Positions 55,541-64,000 of a stretch of 64,000 nucleotides of DNA are shown here, one piece after another. Source of the DNA: CAZHVS01 sp964536015. GTDB lineage: Bacteria > Bacteroidota > Ignavibacteria > Ignavibacteriales > Ignavibacteriaceae. The stretch is taken from assembly GCA_964536015.1 (NCBI GenBank), contig CAZHVS010000004.1, positions 143,089-207,088 on the forward strand. The letters are read 5' to 3'. A program made the position numbers and the translations under genes. The stretch's first letter is position 1, and each line of letters opens with the position of its first letter. A model generated the notes under the pieces. The model did not search any database. It had not been told where the DNA came from and worked only from the letters and a program-made list of their open reading frames with translations.

Positions 55541-56530
55541 ATGAATCTTACTACAAATTATCTAGGTTTAGAATTAACCAATCCTATCGTTCCTTCGGCA
55601 GGACCGATCTCACAAAACGTTGACAATATTAAAGCAATGGAAGATGCTGGTGCTGCTGCAGTTGTTCTTTATTCTTTATTTGAAGAACAAATAGAACACG
55701 AACAACTTGAGCTTCACCATTATACTACTGCACACAACGAGTTGTCTGCTGAAGCGACTTCATTCTTTCCGGAACCTTTTGAATTTAAAGCCGGACCGGA
55801 AGAATATCTTGAATTAATACATAAAGCTAAATCTGCCACAAAAATTCCGATAATTGCAAGTCTAAATGGTAAATCAGCAGGCGGCTGGACAGAGTTTGCA
55901 AAAAAAATGGAACAGGCTGGTGCTGATGCTCTTGAGTTAAATATTTATCTTCTTCAAACTGAGTTGAATAAATCAGCACTGGATATAGAAAAAAATTATA
56001 TTGATATTGTTAAGAATGTTAAAGCAAATGTTAACATTCCGGTTGCTGTAAAACTTCATCCTTTCTTTACTTCAATTTCATGGATGGCTGACCAGCTTGA
56101 TAAAGCAGGTGCAAATGGACTTGTATTGTTCAATCGCTTTTATCAACCGGACATTGATCTTGAAAAACTTGAAGTAGTTCCAAATGTTTTATTAAGTACG
56201 CCATGGGCAATGCGTCTTCCTTTAAGGTGGATTGCTGTTCTCTATAACAGAATTAATGCAGACCTTGCGGCAACAAGTGGAATCTATAACGAAAAAGATG
56301 TTGTTAAAATGATCATGGCTGGGGCAAAGGTTACTCATATGATGTCCGCTATCCTGAAGAATGGAATAAATCATATTAAAACTACACTCACACAACTCAA
56401 ATACTGGATGGAAGTAAATGAATATGAATCGCTCGACCAGATGCGCGGCAGTATGAGTTATATGAATGTAAATAATCCTGCTCAATTCGAAAGAGCAAAT
56501 TACATGAAAGTTCTTCATTCGTATAAATAA
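55541..56530 (+). CDS. Dihydroorotate-dehydrogenase-like flavoprotein
   Basis: The 329-residue product is a TIM-barrel protein of the DHOD family (LTNPIVPSAGPIS, AGAAAVVLYS, PIIASLNG, VKLHPFF). In place of the catalytic N-[ILV]-S-[CS]-P segment of PyrD it shows ELNIYLLQTE, so the catalytic base is missing and it is unlikely to be canonical PyrD. It stands 210 bases downstream of nifJ, where DHOD-like proteins are known to occur; a redox role with PFOR or ferredoxin is possible. It is followed by a terminator. Confidence 0.82.
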   Translation: MNLTTNYLGLELTNPIVPSAGPISQNVDNIKAMEDAGAAAVVLYSLFEEQIEHEQLELHHYTTAHNELSAEATSFFPEPFEFKAGPEEYLELIHKAKSATKIPIIASLNGKSAGGWTEFAKKMEQAGADALELNIYLLQTELNKSALDIEKNYIDIVKNVKANVNIPVAVKLHPFFTSISWMADQLDKAGANGLVLFNRFYQPDIDLEKLEVVPNVLLSTPWAMRLPLRWIAVLYNRINADLAATSGIYNEKDVVKMIMAGAKVTHMMSAILKNGINHIKTTLTQLKYWMEVNEYESLDQMRGSMSYMNVNNPAQFERANYMKVLHSYK

Positions 56531-56551
56531 AAATTTTTAAGAAGAAGTATT

Positions 56552-56588
56552 AAAAACCATTGTAAGATTTCCTTGCAATGGTTTTTTT
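56552..56588 (+). terminator. Terminator after the DHOD-like gene (copy 1 of a repeated element)
   Basis: AAAAACCATTG (56552-56562) pairs with CAATGGTTTTT (56576-56586). The stem continues inward through a wobble pair and AAG/CTT. Bases 56555-56587 are identical to 61463-61495. Confidence 0.88.
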
Positions 56589-56639
56589 GTTTATCGGTAT
56601 TCCTCTTTATCTTGGTAAAGCTAATTTACAGTTATTTGA

Positions 56640-58279
56640 TTGAAATACATATTAACAAACATCTTGCTAACTTCATTACTGATATGCCTTCCGGCAATGG
56701 AAATTTTTCCATTTAGTAAACCAAATAATGTTTCTATTTCAACAGGTAAAATATTAATATGGGAATACCGAAAAGGAGATTCGCCTCAAAATAAAGAAAA
56801 CAAATTATTATGGTTGTACGAAAAATCCGATTCGCAACAATGGAAAGCGGTTGATGATCCTTTAAAAATTCCACTAATTGAAGGACAAAAAAATCTTTGG
56901 ATAAAATTGAGGATTATTTCTTTACCAAATAATTTTAATGCAATATTTCTTAATCGCATCGAAAAAATTCTTGAGGTTTATCTTGATACAAATAAAATAT
57001 ATACTTACGGCGATTTTTCAGTTAAGAAAGAAATTCCCGTCATGGGTTTCGCATGGCATTTAATAAAATCCTCTGGGGGCTTAAACGGCAAGACAGTTTA
57101 CTTCAGATTTCGATCCGATACAAAATATATTGGTTTTTTAAGTAAAGTACAGTTTGGCTCTGAAGAATTTATTCTAAATGAAATAGTTAAATCCAATATT
57201 AGCAAAACAATTCTGGGTATAATATTTATTGTTGGTGGTCTTTTTGCTTTAATTGCATTTTCTTTTTCAGGAATTTTAAAATCATTTCTCGGTTTAATTA
57301 TTTTTATGATAACCTGTGGAATTTGGACACTTGCAAATTCTAATCTGACACAAATTTTAATTTATGCTCCACGCTTAATTTATTATTCTGATCACTTATC
57401 TTTATTCGCAAGTGCTATCGGATTTTTCATGCTGGTAAGTGAAATTGTGGATTCTAAGTATGCATCTATTTTCAAACGAATTTTCCAGATAATTTTTATT
57501 TATTTCCTTACTGTCGTCTTTTTAGATATAACTAATCTTTCCGAGAACATTGATACAGTTGCACCTTTTCTTATTATTATATCAACCTGCCTGTTAATAC
57601 TTATGTATTTCATTTTACTAAGTGCTAAAAAAGGAAACATTGAAGCTAAATTATTTTTAACTGCACTTGGTATTTATGCCTTCTTTGTTATTGCTGATAT
57701 AATTAATTATTTCCAAAACGTGGTAATCGACATTGATACTTATAATATGCAATATGCACATTACGGAGGTTTTGTTTTTCTTGTTTTTTTAACATGGATG
57801 TTAGTTTCTCGTTATTTTAGAATGAATAGGCAATTACTGCAAGTTCAGATTGATGAAAGACAACGAATAGCCCGTGATTTGCATGATGAAATTGGTCCTC
57901 GGTTAACTGAAATAAAAATAATTAATGAAAATATAAAAAAGAATTATTCGCTTCCTGATAAACTTCAAAATGAACTTGATGAGCTTTCTTCTGCAGCTAA
58001 TAAAGTAGCTAATACATTCGGAGAAATTGTCTGGGCTCTTAATCCCGCAAATGATACTCTTGAAGAATTTGCAAATTATTTAAGTCAGAACACAATTAAT
58101 TTTTTAGAAAAGACTGAAATAAAATGTCGGATAGAACTACCGCCGATTTTTCCAGCTATTCCTATTCATTATGATATACTTAGAAATATTGTTCTTACTG
58201 TTAAAGAAGTATTAAATAACATAGTAAAACATTCGTCTGCTTCTGTAGTAAATATGACACTCAATTTTGATGAAAACAT
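56640..58279 (+). CDS. Sensor histidine kinase with 7TM sensor (3' end lost in assembly gap)
   Basis: About 546 residues are visible from TTG 56640. A signal peptide (1-24) leads to a periplasmic beta domain of 7TMR-DISM type (about 40-180), seven membrane helices (about 185-395) and a HisKA_3-type dimerisation domain with phosphorylatable His415 (RIARDLHDEIG). The ATPase N box (VKEVLNNIVKHSSA) is visible just before the gap. This is the NarX/LytS-like class that usually pairs with a LuxR-type response regulator, whose gene could lie in the gap. Confidence 0.85.
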
Positions 58280-58379
58280 NNNNNNNNNNNNNNNNNNNNN
58301 NNNNNNNNNNNNNNNNNNNNNNNNNNNNNNNNNNNNNNNNNNNNNNNNNNNNNNNNNNNNNNNNNNNNNNNNNNNNNNN
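58280..58379. other. Assembly gap of exactly 100 N
   Basis: A run of exactly 100 N marks a scaffold join of unknown real size. It cuts the sensor kinase, and could hide the rest of the kinase, a response regulator and the promoter of the next gene. Frames read across it are not meaningful. Confidence 0.99.
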
Positions 58380-58396
58380 TTCAAAAGGGATTTACA

Positions 58397-61300
58397 ATGA
58401 AAAAAAACATATTACTAATTACTTTCTTTCTTCTTTCATTCATTTCGTTGAATGCACAAACTGGCAGCGGAACTATAACTGATCCTTACCTCGTAAGTTC
58501 TGCTTCCGAGTTATACAACATTATGACTCACAGTTCTTACTGGTCTTCATATATTAAACTCACTAATCACATTGACATGAGTGGATTTAGTAATAGCCCA
58601 CCAATAGGAAGAATAGACTCGATTCCCTTCTCAGGTAATTTTGATGGTAATGGTTTTGTTGTTTACAACTGTACAGTTACAAATACTTCCGCTACAGGAA
58701 ATAATTACCTTGGTTTTTTTGGATACACATTAGGAGCTGTCATTAAAAATTTCAGATTAAAAAATATTGTTGTAACCGGGCAGACAACTTCAGGAGAAAA
58801 TCGAATAGGTGGAATGATTGGTCATGCTACTAACACAGAATTAGAAAGATGTGGAATAATAAGTGGAAGCATTACGGGACTTGGTCCATCAAACATTTGT
58901 GAATATGTCGGCGGGTTAATTGGATTTGCACAGTACACTGGCGGCTTAAGAACTGTTTTTGAATGTTTTGCGAATGCAACTGTTTCTTCTGCTTCAAATG
59001 TGAATGATGCAGCATCCGGTGGTTTAATCGGAAGGACATCGGAATATATTATTGATAACTGCTATTCAGGAGGAAGCGTATCATTCCCGAACGCCACTAC
59101 TTCAACTTACAGAGCAGGCGGTATAATTGGATTTGGTTATGGTGCTTCAATCAATCGGTCATACTCAAGAACAAATATTTTTGCTCCAAGCGGTGTTTTT
59201 GCATCTTCTGCTGCAGGTATTGCTGGAATGATTGACATTATGGGAATTTACAATTCCTTTGCACTAAACACATATGTCAATGGTGGATTTTCTGGATGGG
59301 GTTTTACATGGAGAATTGCTCATACTAATTCTGGTGGCTTAAGTAATAATTTTGGAAGCAACTCACTTTATAAAAACGGACTTATCTGGTATCATGAACC
59401 CTGGGCAACTGGCAGAGATGGTGCTGATATCGATATAAATAATGCTTCAAGTTATGCAGCTACTTCTCATTATTTTACCGATAATACTTGGGACGCTTCT
59501 ACCTGGTTAATAGCTAATGGAATTTTCCCAAAACTTCCTAATGTTCCAGAAGATACAACAAAACCCCGCCTTATAGAATATGAATCATCTCCAACAGAAG
59601 GTAGTTTAATTCTTTCTTTTTCACAAAATGTCTATATCGGAGTAAATAGTTTTAAGAATATCAAAATTTATAAATCTTCAAACCATCAACTTGTATATTC
59701 GGGTACATCAAATTCAATCGATAGATATCAAAACAACATTTACGTTTCTCCTGAAGTGGGTGTCTTGCAAAGCAACACTTCTTATTATATGTTAATTGCC
59801 GATACTTCAATTTATAATGGAACGGCTAATGCTTTCCCGGGAGTCTTTGATAGCACTGTAATTAAATTCACAACTGGTTATTTAAGATTAGGGCTTTCTA
59901 TTGATATTCCTATAGTAAACTCTGCAACATCTATGACATTAAATGGTAATATCGTTGGAAGCAATGATTCAATAACTTACCGTTTTGAATATGGAACAAA
60001 CAAGGATAGTTTAAATCAGAGCACACCTTGGCAAAGCATCGTCATCCCAATTAGTGGAAGTATAGACGTAAGTGAAGTGTTAACAGGTCTTTCCCCTGAA
60101 ACAGTTTATTATTTTAAACTTGTTGCCGGTGGAGATGAAAGTGATGTAATAACATTCTTTTTAAGTACGACTATTCCAATGGAAAACTTACGACTTCGCT
60201 GTAGAGCAGATTTAAACCTTAGTTCAACAAAATCACCTGTTTCTAACTGGGGCGATGTTTCCGGTTTTGGAAATGATGCTTCTCAATTTATGATCGCAAA
60301 TCAACCTACATTAATTAATTCTTCAATTAATGGAAAACCCGCAGTACATTTCAATGGCTCTTCATCTTATTTAACCTGCTCAATGGACAATCTGAATATC
60401 CTTGGCAGACCTTATGAAATTTTTGTCGTTGCAAAATCAAGTTCACCAAATATTCAATTTCTATTTGGTGGAAGTTCTAATGAACAATTCGAATTCCATC
60501 TGAATGGGCTTGGTGCGCGCTTTATACCTGTTACTTCTGTATATCTGGACAAAGGTGTTAATGGAGAATTTACCGATGGTAATCCTCACGTATTCTCCGG
60601 ATATGCTTCACAAACCGGCGGCGTTGTTCGAGTTGACGGAATAAACGGTGGAACTTCTTCTACTAATATAACTTCATCTAACAGCGGTTATTTAAGATTT
60701 GGAATGAGATGCGATAATAGTTTTGCGCTGGATGGTGACATTGCAGAAATCATTATTTACGATACTGTTTTATCTTCTGAAGACAGAACTGCTGTTGAAC
60801 AATATCTTGCCAGCAGGTATGGCATTACTTCTGGTGCACTCCCTGTTGAATTAAGTTCTTTCTCGGCTAATTATAACAATGGAAAAGTAATTCTAAACTG
60901 GAAAACAGAAACTGAAGTTAACAACTTTGGTTTTGAGATTCAAAAAAGTGAGAACAATGGTAATTTTAACTGGCAAAAAATTGGATTTGTAAACGGTGCA
61001 GGTAATAGTAATTCCAAAAAAGATTATTACTTCTCAGACAATAACATTTCTAAAGGAAATTATATTTACAGGCTGAAACAATTAGACAATGATGGCAAGT
61101 TTAGTTATAGTAAGCAAATTGAAATAAATGTTGATGATATACCAAAAGTATTTGAACTTTTTCAGAATTATCCCAATCCTTTTAATCCATCTACAAGAAT
61201 AAGATATGCGGTAAGTGATAAACAAAATATCAGCATTAAGTTGTATAACATTTTAGGAAAAGAATTAATTACCCTTGTTAACGAATTGAAAGAACCCGGT

Positions 61301-61408
61301 TACTATGAATTTGATTTCGATGCTTCTCAATTACCGGCAGGAGTTTATTTCTATGCTCTTAAAGCTGGTAACTTTTCAACTGTTAACAAAATGATTATTG
61401 CAAAATAA
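58397..61408 (+). CDS. Secreted GLUG-motif and LamG-like T9SS protein
   Basis: The 1003-residue product has a signal peptide (ending SLNAQ), GLUG-type repeats (GGMIGHA near 135, GGLIGFA, GGLIGRT, GGIIGFG near 245), an Ig-like part (about 390-595), a LamG/concanavalin-like domain (about 600-800: WGDVSGFGNDASQ, GKPAVHFNGSSSYL), FnIII-like module and a sorting domain (NYPNPFNPSTRIRYAV from about 925) ending MIIAK. It probably acts in surface adhesion or glycan binding. The upstream region is hidden by the gap. Confidence 0.92.
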   Translation: MKKNILLITFFLLSFISLNAQTGSGTITDPYLVSSASELYNIMTHSSYWSSYIKLTNHIDMSGFSNSPPIGRIDSIPFSGNFDGNGFVVYNCTVTNTSATGNNYLGFFGYTLGAVIKNFRLKNIVVTGQTTSGENRIGGMIGHATNTELERCGIISGSITGLGPSNICEYVGGLIGFAQYTGGLRTVFECFANATVSSASNVNDAASGGLIGRTSEYIIDNCYSGGSVSFPNATTSTYRAGGIIGFGYGASINRSYSRTNIFAPSGVFASSAAGIAGMIDIMGIYNSFALNTYVNGGFSGWGFTWRIAHTNSGGLSNNFGSNSLYKNGLIWYHEPWATGRDGADIDINNASSYAATSHYFTDNTWDASTWLIANGIFPKLPNVPEDTTKPRLIEYESSPTEGSLILSFSQNVYIGVNSFKNIKIYKSSNHQLVYSGTSNSIDRYQNNIYVSPEVGVLQSNTSYYMLIADTSIYNGTANAFPGVFDSTVIKFTTGYLRLGLSIDIPIVNSATSMTLNGNIVGSNDSITYRFEYGTNKDSLNQSTPWQSIVIPISGSIDVSEVLTGLSPETVYYFKLVAGGDESDVITFFLSTTIPMENLRLRCRADLNLSSTKSPVSNWGDVSGFGNDASQFMIANQPTLINSSINGKPAVHFNGSSSYLTCSMDNLNILGRPYEIFVVAKSSSPNIQFLFGGSSNEQFEFHLNGLGARFIPVTSVYLDKGVNGEFTDGNPHVFSGYASQTGGVVRVDGINGGTSSTNITSSNSGYLRFGMRCDNSFALDGDIAEIIIYDTVLSSEDRTAVEQYLASRYGITSGALPVELSSFSANYNNGKVILNWKTETEVNNFGFEIQKSENNGNFNWQKIGFVNGAGNSNSKKDYYFSDNNISKGNYIYRLKQLDNDGKFSYSKQIEINVDDIPKVFELFQNYPNPFNPSTRIRYAVSDKQNISIKLYNILGKELITLVNELKEPGYYEFDFDASQLPAGVYFYALKAGNFSTVNKMIIAK

Positions 61409-61462
61409 TTTGGAAGTCATCGACTGATTAGTTTCAATGTTCGGGGAGAGTTGGATTAATTA

Positions 61463-61495
61463 ACCATTGTAAGATTTCCTTGCAATGGTTTTTTA
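61463..61495 (+). terminator. Terminator after the GLUG/T9SS gene (copy 2 of a repeated element)
   Basis: AACCATTG (61463-61470) pairs with the CAATGGTT arm (61484-61491) and is followed by T. The 33 bases are identical to 56555-56587. Confidence 0.88.
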
Positions 61496-61602
61496 TTTTT
61501 GGCAAAGAAATAACTCATTGCTATTTTTATATCCAAGAAAAATTTTTTCATTAATTATTAAATTTTTGTCAACAATTTATTAATTCATTCAGAGGAACTT
61601 CT

Positions 61603-63579
61603 ATGTCCGAACATCATACTACTGCAGGAAAAGGTTTACCCGAAAATGCTTATACAGAACTAAAACCTGGCGAAGAATACAAACCAATAATGTCCCCTCA
61701 TATTGATTTTCCCGAGGTTACTCCTTACTCAATAATTACAGGATTAGTAATGGCTGTTATTTTTTCTGCTGCCGCTGCTTATCTTGGCTTAAAGGTTGGT
61801 CAAGTATTTGAAGCCGCTATTCCTATTGCAATTCTTGCCGTTGGTTTAACTAATGTTCTCGGTAAGAAAAACGGTATGGGACAAAATGTAATTATTCAAT
61901 CTATTGGCTCTTCTTCCGGTGCCGTAGTAGCTGGAGCTATTTTCACCTTGCCCGGCATTTATATCCTTGGATTACAAACTGCTTTCTTCCAAATGTTTTT
62001 TGCTTCACTGTTGGGTGGATTTTTAGGAATTTTATTTCTTATTCCTTTCAGAAAATATTTTGTCGCAGAAATGCATGGTAAACTTCCTTTCCCCGAAGGA
62101 ACTGCTACTACTGAAATTCTTGTTGCAGGTGAAAAAGGCGGCAACCAGGCTGCCGTACTTGTCGTTAGCGGTTTAATTGGTGGTATTTATGATTTTGTCG
62201 TCGCTACTTTTGGTACTTGGGCTGAAGTCTTTACTACTAGAGTTATTGGCGCTGGACAGGTTCTTGCCGATAAATTTAAACTTGTTTTCAGACTAAACAC
62301 AAGTGCTGCTGTTGTTGGACTTGGATTCGTAATCGGATTAAAATATTCAACCATCATTGTCGCAGGCTCTTTTCTTGCTTGGTTTGTGCTTGTTCCTCTT
62401 ATATCATACTTCGGAGATAATCTTACTGTAACTCTTGGCTCAAATGTTTCTCTGCTAATAAAAGATATGTCCGCTGAAATGATTTTCAGAAATTATGTTA
62501 GACAAATCGGCATTGGTGCTATTGCTATGGCTGGTTTCATTGGCATTGTCAGGTCTTCCAAGGTAATTCGTTCTGCAGTCTCAATTGCTGTTAAAGAAAT
62601 CTTTGGTGGCAAGTCAAATGAAAACGATTCTTTAAGAACTCACAAAGACCTTTCAATGAAAATTATCGTGCTCGGAATAATTTTCACAGCAATAGTAATT
62701 TTTATCTTCTTCCTGTTTGGTGTCGTTAATAACTTTACACACGCTATTGTCGGTTTGTTAATTGTTATGATTATGTCTTTCCTGTTCACTACGGTTGCTG
62801 CTAATGCTATTGCTATTACTGGTAATAACCCTGTGTCGGGTATGACTTTAATGACGCTTGTACTTTCTTCTATCATTCTCGTTTCATTTGGTTTATCAGG
62901 TGCTACAGGAATGGTCTCTGCATTAATAATTGGCGGTGTTGTCTGCACTGCTTTATCCGTTGCAGGTTCTTTTATTACAGATTTGAAAATTGGTTACTGG
63001 CTTGGCTCTTCTCCTTACAAACAGGAAAAATGGAAATTTGTCGGCGCAATTGTTTCAGCGGCTACAGTTGTTTGGATAATTTCTCTGCTCGATAAAATTT
63101 ATGGATTTGCCGGTGGTGGTTTGCCTGCTCCTCAAGCCAATGCAATGGCTGCCATCATTCAACCTCTTATGTCTAATCAGCCAGCACCTTGGATGTTATA
63201 CATTGCCGGTGCAATAATTTCTTTAATACTTGCAATGATAAATGTTCCCGTTCTTGCCTTTGCATTAGGTATGTATTTACCGCAGGAAATTAATACACCT
63301 TTATTAGTTGGCGGATTAATCTCTCATTACGTTTCCACAAGAAGCAAAGATGAAAAAATTAATAACGCAAGAAGAGAAAGAGGAACTTTAATAGCTTCAG
63401 GATTCATCGCAGGCGGTGCTTTAATGGGTGTAGTTAGTGTTATTATTCGTTCTACAGGTGCTAACTGGGTAATGTCTGAATGGGTTGAAAGTCACGCTGC
63501 TGAATTAGTAAGCATAGTTATGTTCATGGTAATTTGCGTTTATATGATCTGGGATTCCTTGCGTGCAAAAGAAAACTAA
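61603..63579 (+). CDS. OPT-family oligopeptide transporter
   Basis: The 658-residue product has about 15 membrane segments and the OPT-family core (GLKVGQVFEAAIPIAILAVG, NVIIQSIGSSSGAV, KLPFPEGTATTEILVAGE near 170, and a TGNNPVSGMTLM segment). Family members import oligopeptides or metal chelates using the proton gradient. AGAGGA lies before the ATG. With a peptidase-rich secretome in the window, peptide uptake is a sensible role, inferred only. Confidence 0.93.
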   Translation: MSEHHTTAGKGLPENAYTELKPGEEYKPIMSPHIDFPEVTPYSIITGLVMAVIFSAAAAYLGLKVGQVFEAAIPIAILAVGLTNVLGKKNGMGQNVIIQSIGSSSGAVVAGAIFTLPGIYILGLQTAFFQMFFASLLGGFLGILFLIPFRKYFVAEMHGKLPFPEGTATTEILVAGEKGGNQAAVLVVSGLIGGIYDFVVATFGTWAEVFTTRVIGAGQVLADKFKLVFRLNTSAAVVGLGFVIGLKYSTIIVAGSFLAWFVLVPLISYFGDNLTVTLGSNVSLLIKDMSAEMIFRNYVRQIGIGAIAMAGFIGIVRSSKVIRSAVSIAVKEIFGGKSNENDSLRTHKDLSMKIIVLGIIFTAIVIFIFFLFGVVNNFTHAIVGLLIVMIMSFLFTTVAANAIAITGNNPVSGMTLMTLVLSSIILVSFGLSGATGMVSALIIGGVVCTALSVAGSFITDLKIGYWLGSSPYKQEKWKFVGAIVSAATVVWIISLLDKIYGFAGGGLPAPQANAMAAIIQPLMSNQPAPWMLYIAGAIISLILAMINVPVLAFALGMYLPQEINTPLLVGGLISHYVSTRSKDEKINNARRERGTLIASGFIAGGALMGVVSVIIRSTGANWVMSEWVESHAAELVSIVMFMVICVYMIWDSLRAKEN

Positions 63580-63618
63580 TAATATCTTAATAAAATAATC
63601 ATTAATAAAGGAGAAGCT

Positions 63619-63999
63619 ATGAATGACTCAAGTTCACCAATGTTCCAGATGATAGTCAAAAAACTAACTGGAGATATGAATTTTGTTGGTCTCTTTAACA
63701 TTATTATGGGGGCTTTATATTGTTTAACTATTGTCGGGGCTTTGTTTGGAGTCCCTTTAATTTTTATGGGTCTGCGTCTCCGTGAAGCATCCGAATCCCT
63801 TACTATGTACCTTATGAACAACGACTTTGCTTTACTCGAAAGAGCACTGGAAAAGCAAGAAAGATATTTCTTCATTCAAAAAGTACTGATGATTATTGCT
63901 CTTGTCTTAATAATTTTTTATATAATTATAATCATAGTATTCGGTGCTTATCTTTTTAATGAACTAAGAAGTGCAGGACTTGAAGGTTACGGAACTTAA
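63619..63999 (+). CDS. DUF5362 small membrane protein
   Basis: The 126-residue product has two pairs of hydrophobic segments (about 20-50 and 84-110) joined by a charged stretch (MNNDFALLERALEKQER). It fits DUF5362, for which no function is known. AAAGGAGAAG precedes the ATG. It begins 39 bases after the OPT transporter and is probably co-transcribed with it. Confidence 0.8.
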   Translation: MNDSSSPMFQMIVKKLTGDMNFVGLFNIIMGALYCLTIVGALFGVPLIFMGLRLREASESLTMYLMNNDFALLERALEKQERYFFIQKVLMIIALVLIIFYIIIIIVFGAYLFNELRSAGLEGYGT

Positions 64000-64000
64000 A

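Noticed and set aside
58280..58400. Frames continuing through the N run into 58400
   Set aside because: The N run has unknown length, so the frame after it is not linked to the kinase.
61498..61530. TTGGCA...TTGCT resembling a sigma-54 promoter before the OPT gene
   Set aside because: The gap between the GG and GC elements is 17 bases rather than 10.
1..64000. tRNA, rRNA, CRISPR arrays and insertion sequences
   Set aside because: No cloverleaf, conserved rRNA segment, regularly spaced repeat array or transposase was seen in any intergenic stretch.

Overview
The window is AT-rich DNA that most resembles a member of the Ignavibacteria (Bacteroidota/Chlorobiota lineage). I base this on several secreted proteins that end in a type IX secretion (T9SS/Por) C-terminal sorting domain with the NYPNPFNP signature, on recurring Bacteroidetes-type promoter boxes (TAnnTTTG) 25-60 bases before start codons, on Shine-Dalgarno sites at many but not all genes, and on the gene content: a three-gene succinate dehydrogenase, pyruvate:ferredoxin oxidoreductase, TonB receptors and a DUF4249 lipoprotein. 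No CRISPR array, tRNA, rRNA, insertion sequence or phage module was seen. A run of exactly 100 N (58280-58379) is an assembly gap.

Layout. 1-2614 (-): edge-truncated secreted M14 carboxypeptidase. 2839-6788 (+): housekeeping genes prs, rplY, pth, then rpsF-ssb-rpsR-rplI ending in a shared terminator. 6846-14799 (-): an unrecognised cytoplasmic protein, a secreted homoserine-acetyltransferase-like hydrolase, an ECF sigma/membrane protein/two Spy-CpxP-like proteins module, a DUF4249 lipoprotein with its TonB receptor, and a small secreted helical protein. 15038-18627 (+): possible leader peptide, TM1266-like ACT regulator, TonB receptor, EamA transporter. 18614-23475 (-): MauE-thioredoxin fusion and a large gingipain-type C25 peptidase. 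23689-28199 (+): methyltransferase, hemL, rlmN, lipoprotein, SpoU methyltransferase. 28200-33309 (-): an unusual acidic protein and sdhCAB. 33551-35942 (+): formylglycine-generating-enzyme-like secreted protein paired with a small T9SS protein.

36095-44961 (+) is a long co-directional envelope run: SPOR/TPR protein, MBL hydrolase, a sigma-54 activator lacking a sensor domain, LptE-like lipoprotein, GT2 glycosyltransferase, TPR protein, alkyladenine glycosylase, GT9 heptosyltransferase-like protein, DUF3108 protein and CPBP membrane protease. 44969-48861 (-) is a Lon-family protease with pyruvate kinase. 49039-51335 (+) is a zinc-finger/LemA/M48 protease trio, followed by an antisense 40-residue membrane micropeptide. 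51764-56530 (+) is nifJ, an orphan fragment of a T9SS sorting domain, and a dihydroorotate-dehydrogenase-like protein. 56640-61408 (+) is a sensor kinase cut by the assembly gap and a GLUG/LamG-type T9SS protein. 61603-63999 (+) is an OPT transporter and a DUF5362 protein.

The genes suggest a free-living heterotroph with protein- and polymer-degrading secreted enzymes, TonB-dependent uptake, a complete SDH and PFOR-based pyruvate metabolism. I found no clear-cut new defence or mobile system. The most intriguing items are the micropeptide behind the M48 protease, the overlapping leader ORF before the TM1266-like regulator, the PFOR-linked dihydroorotate-dehydrogenase homologue with an altered catalytic motif, the sensorless sigma-54 activator, the orphan sorting-domain fragment and a pair of identical terminators.
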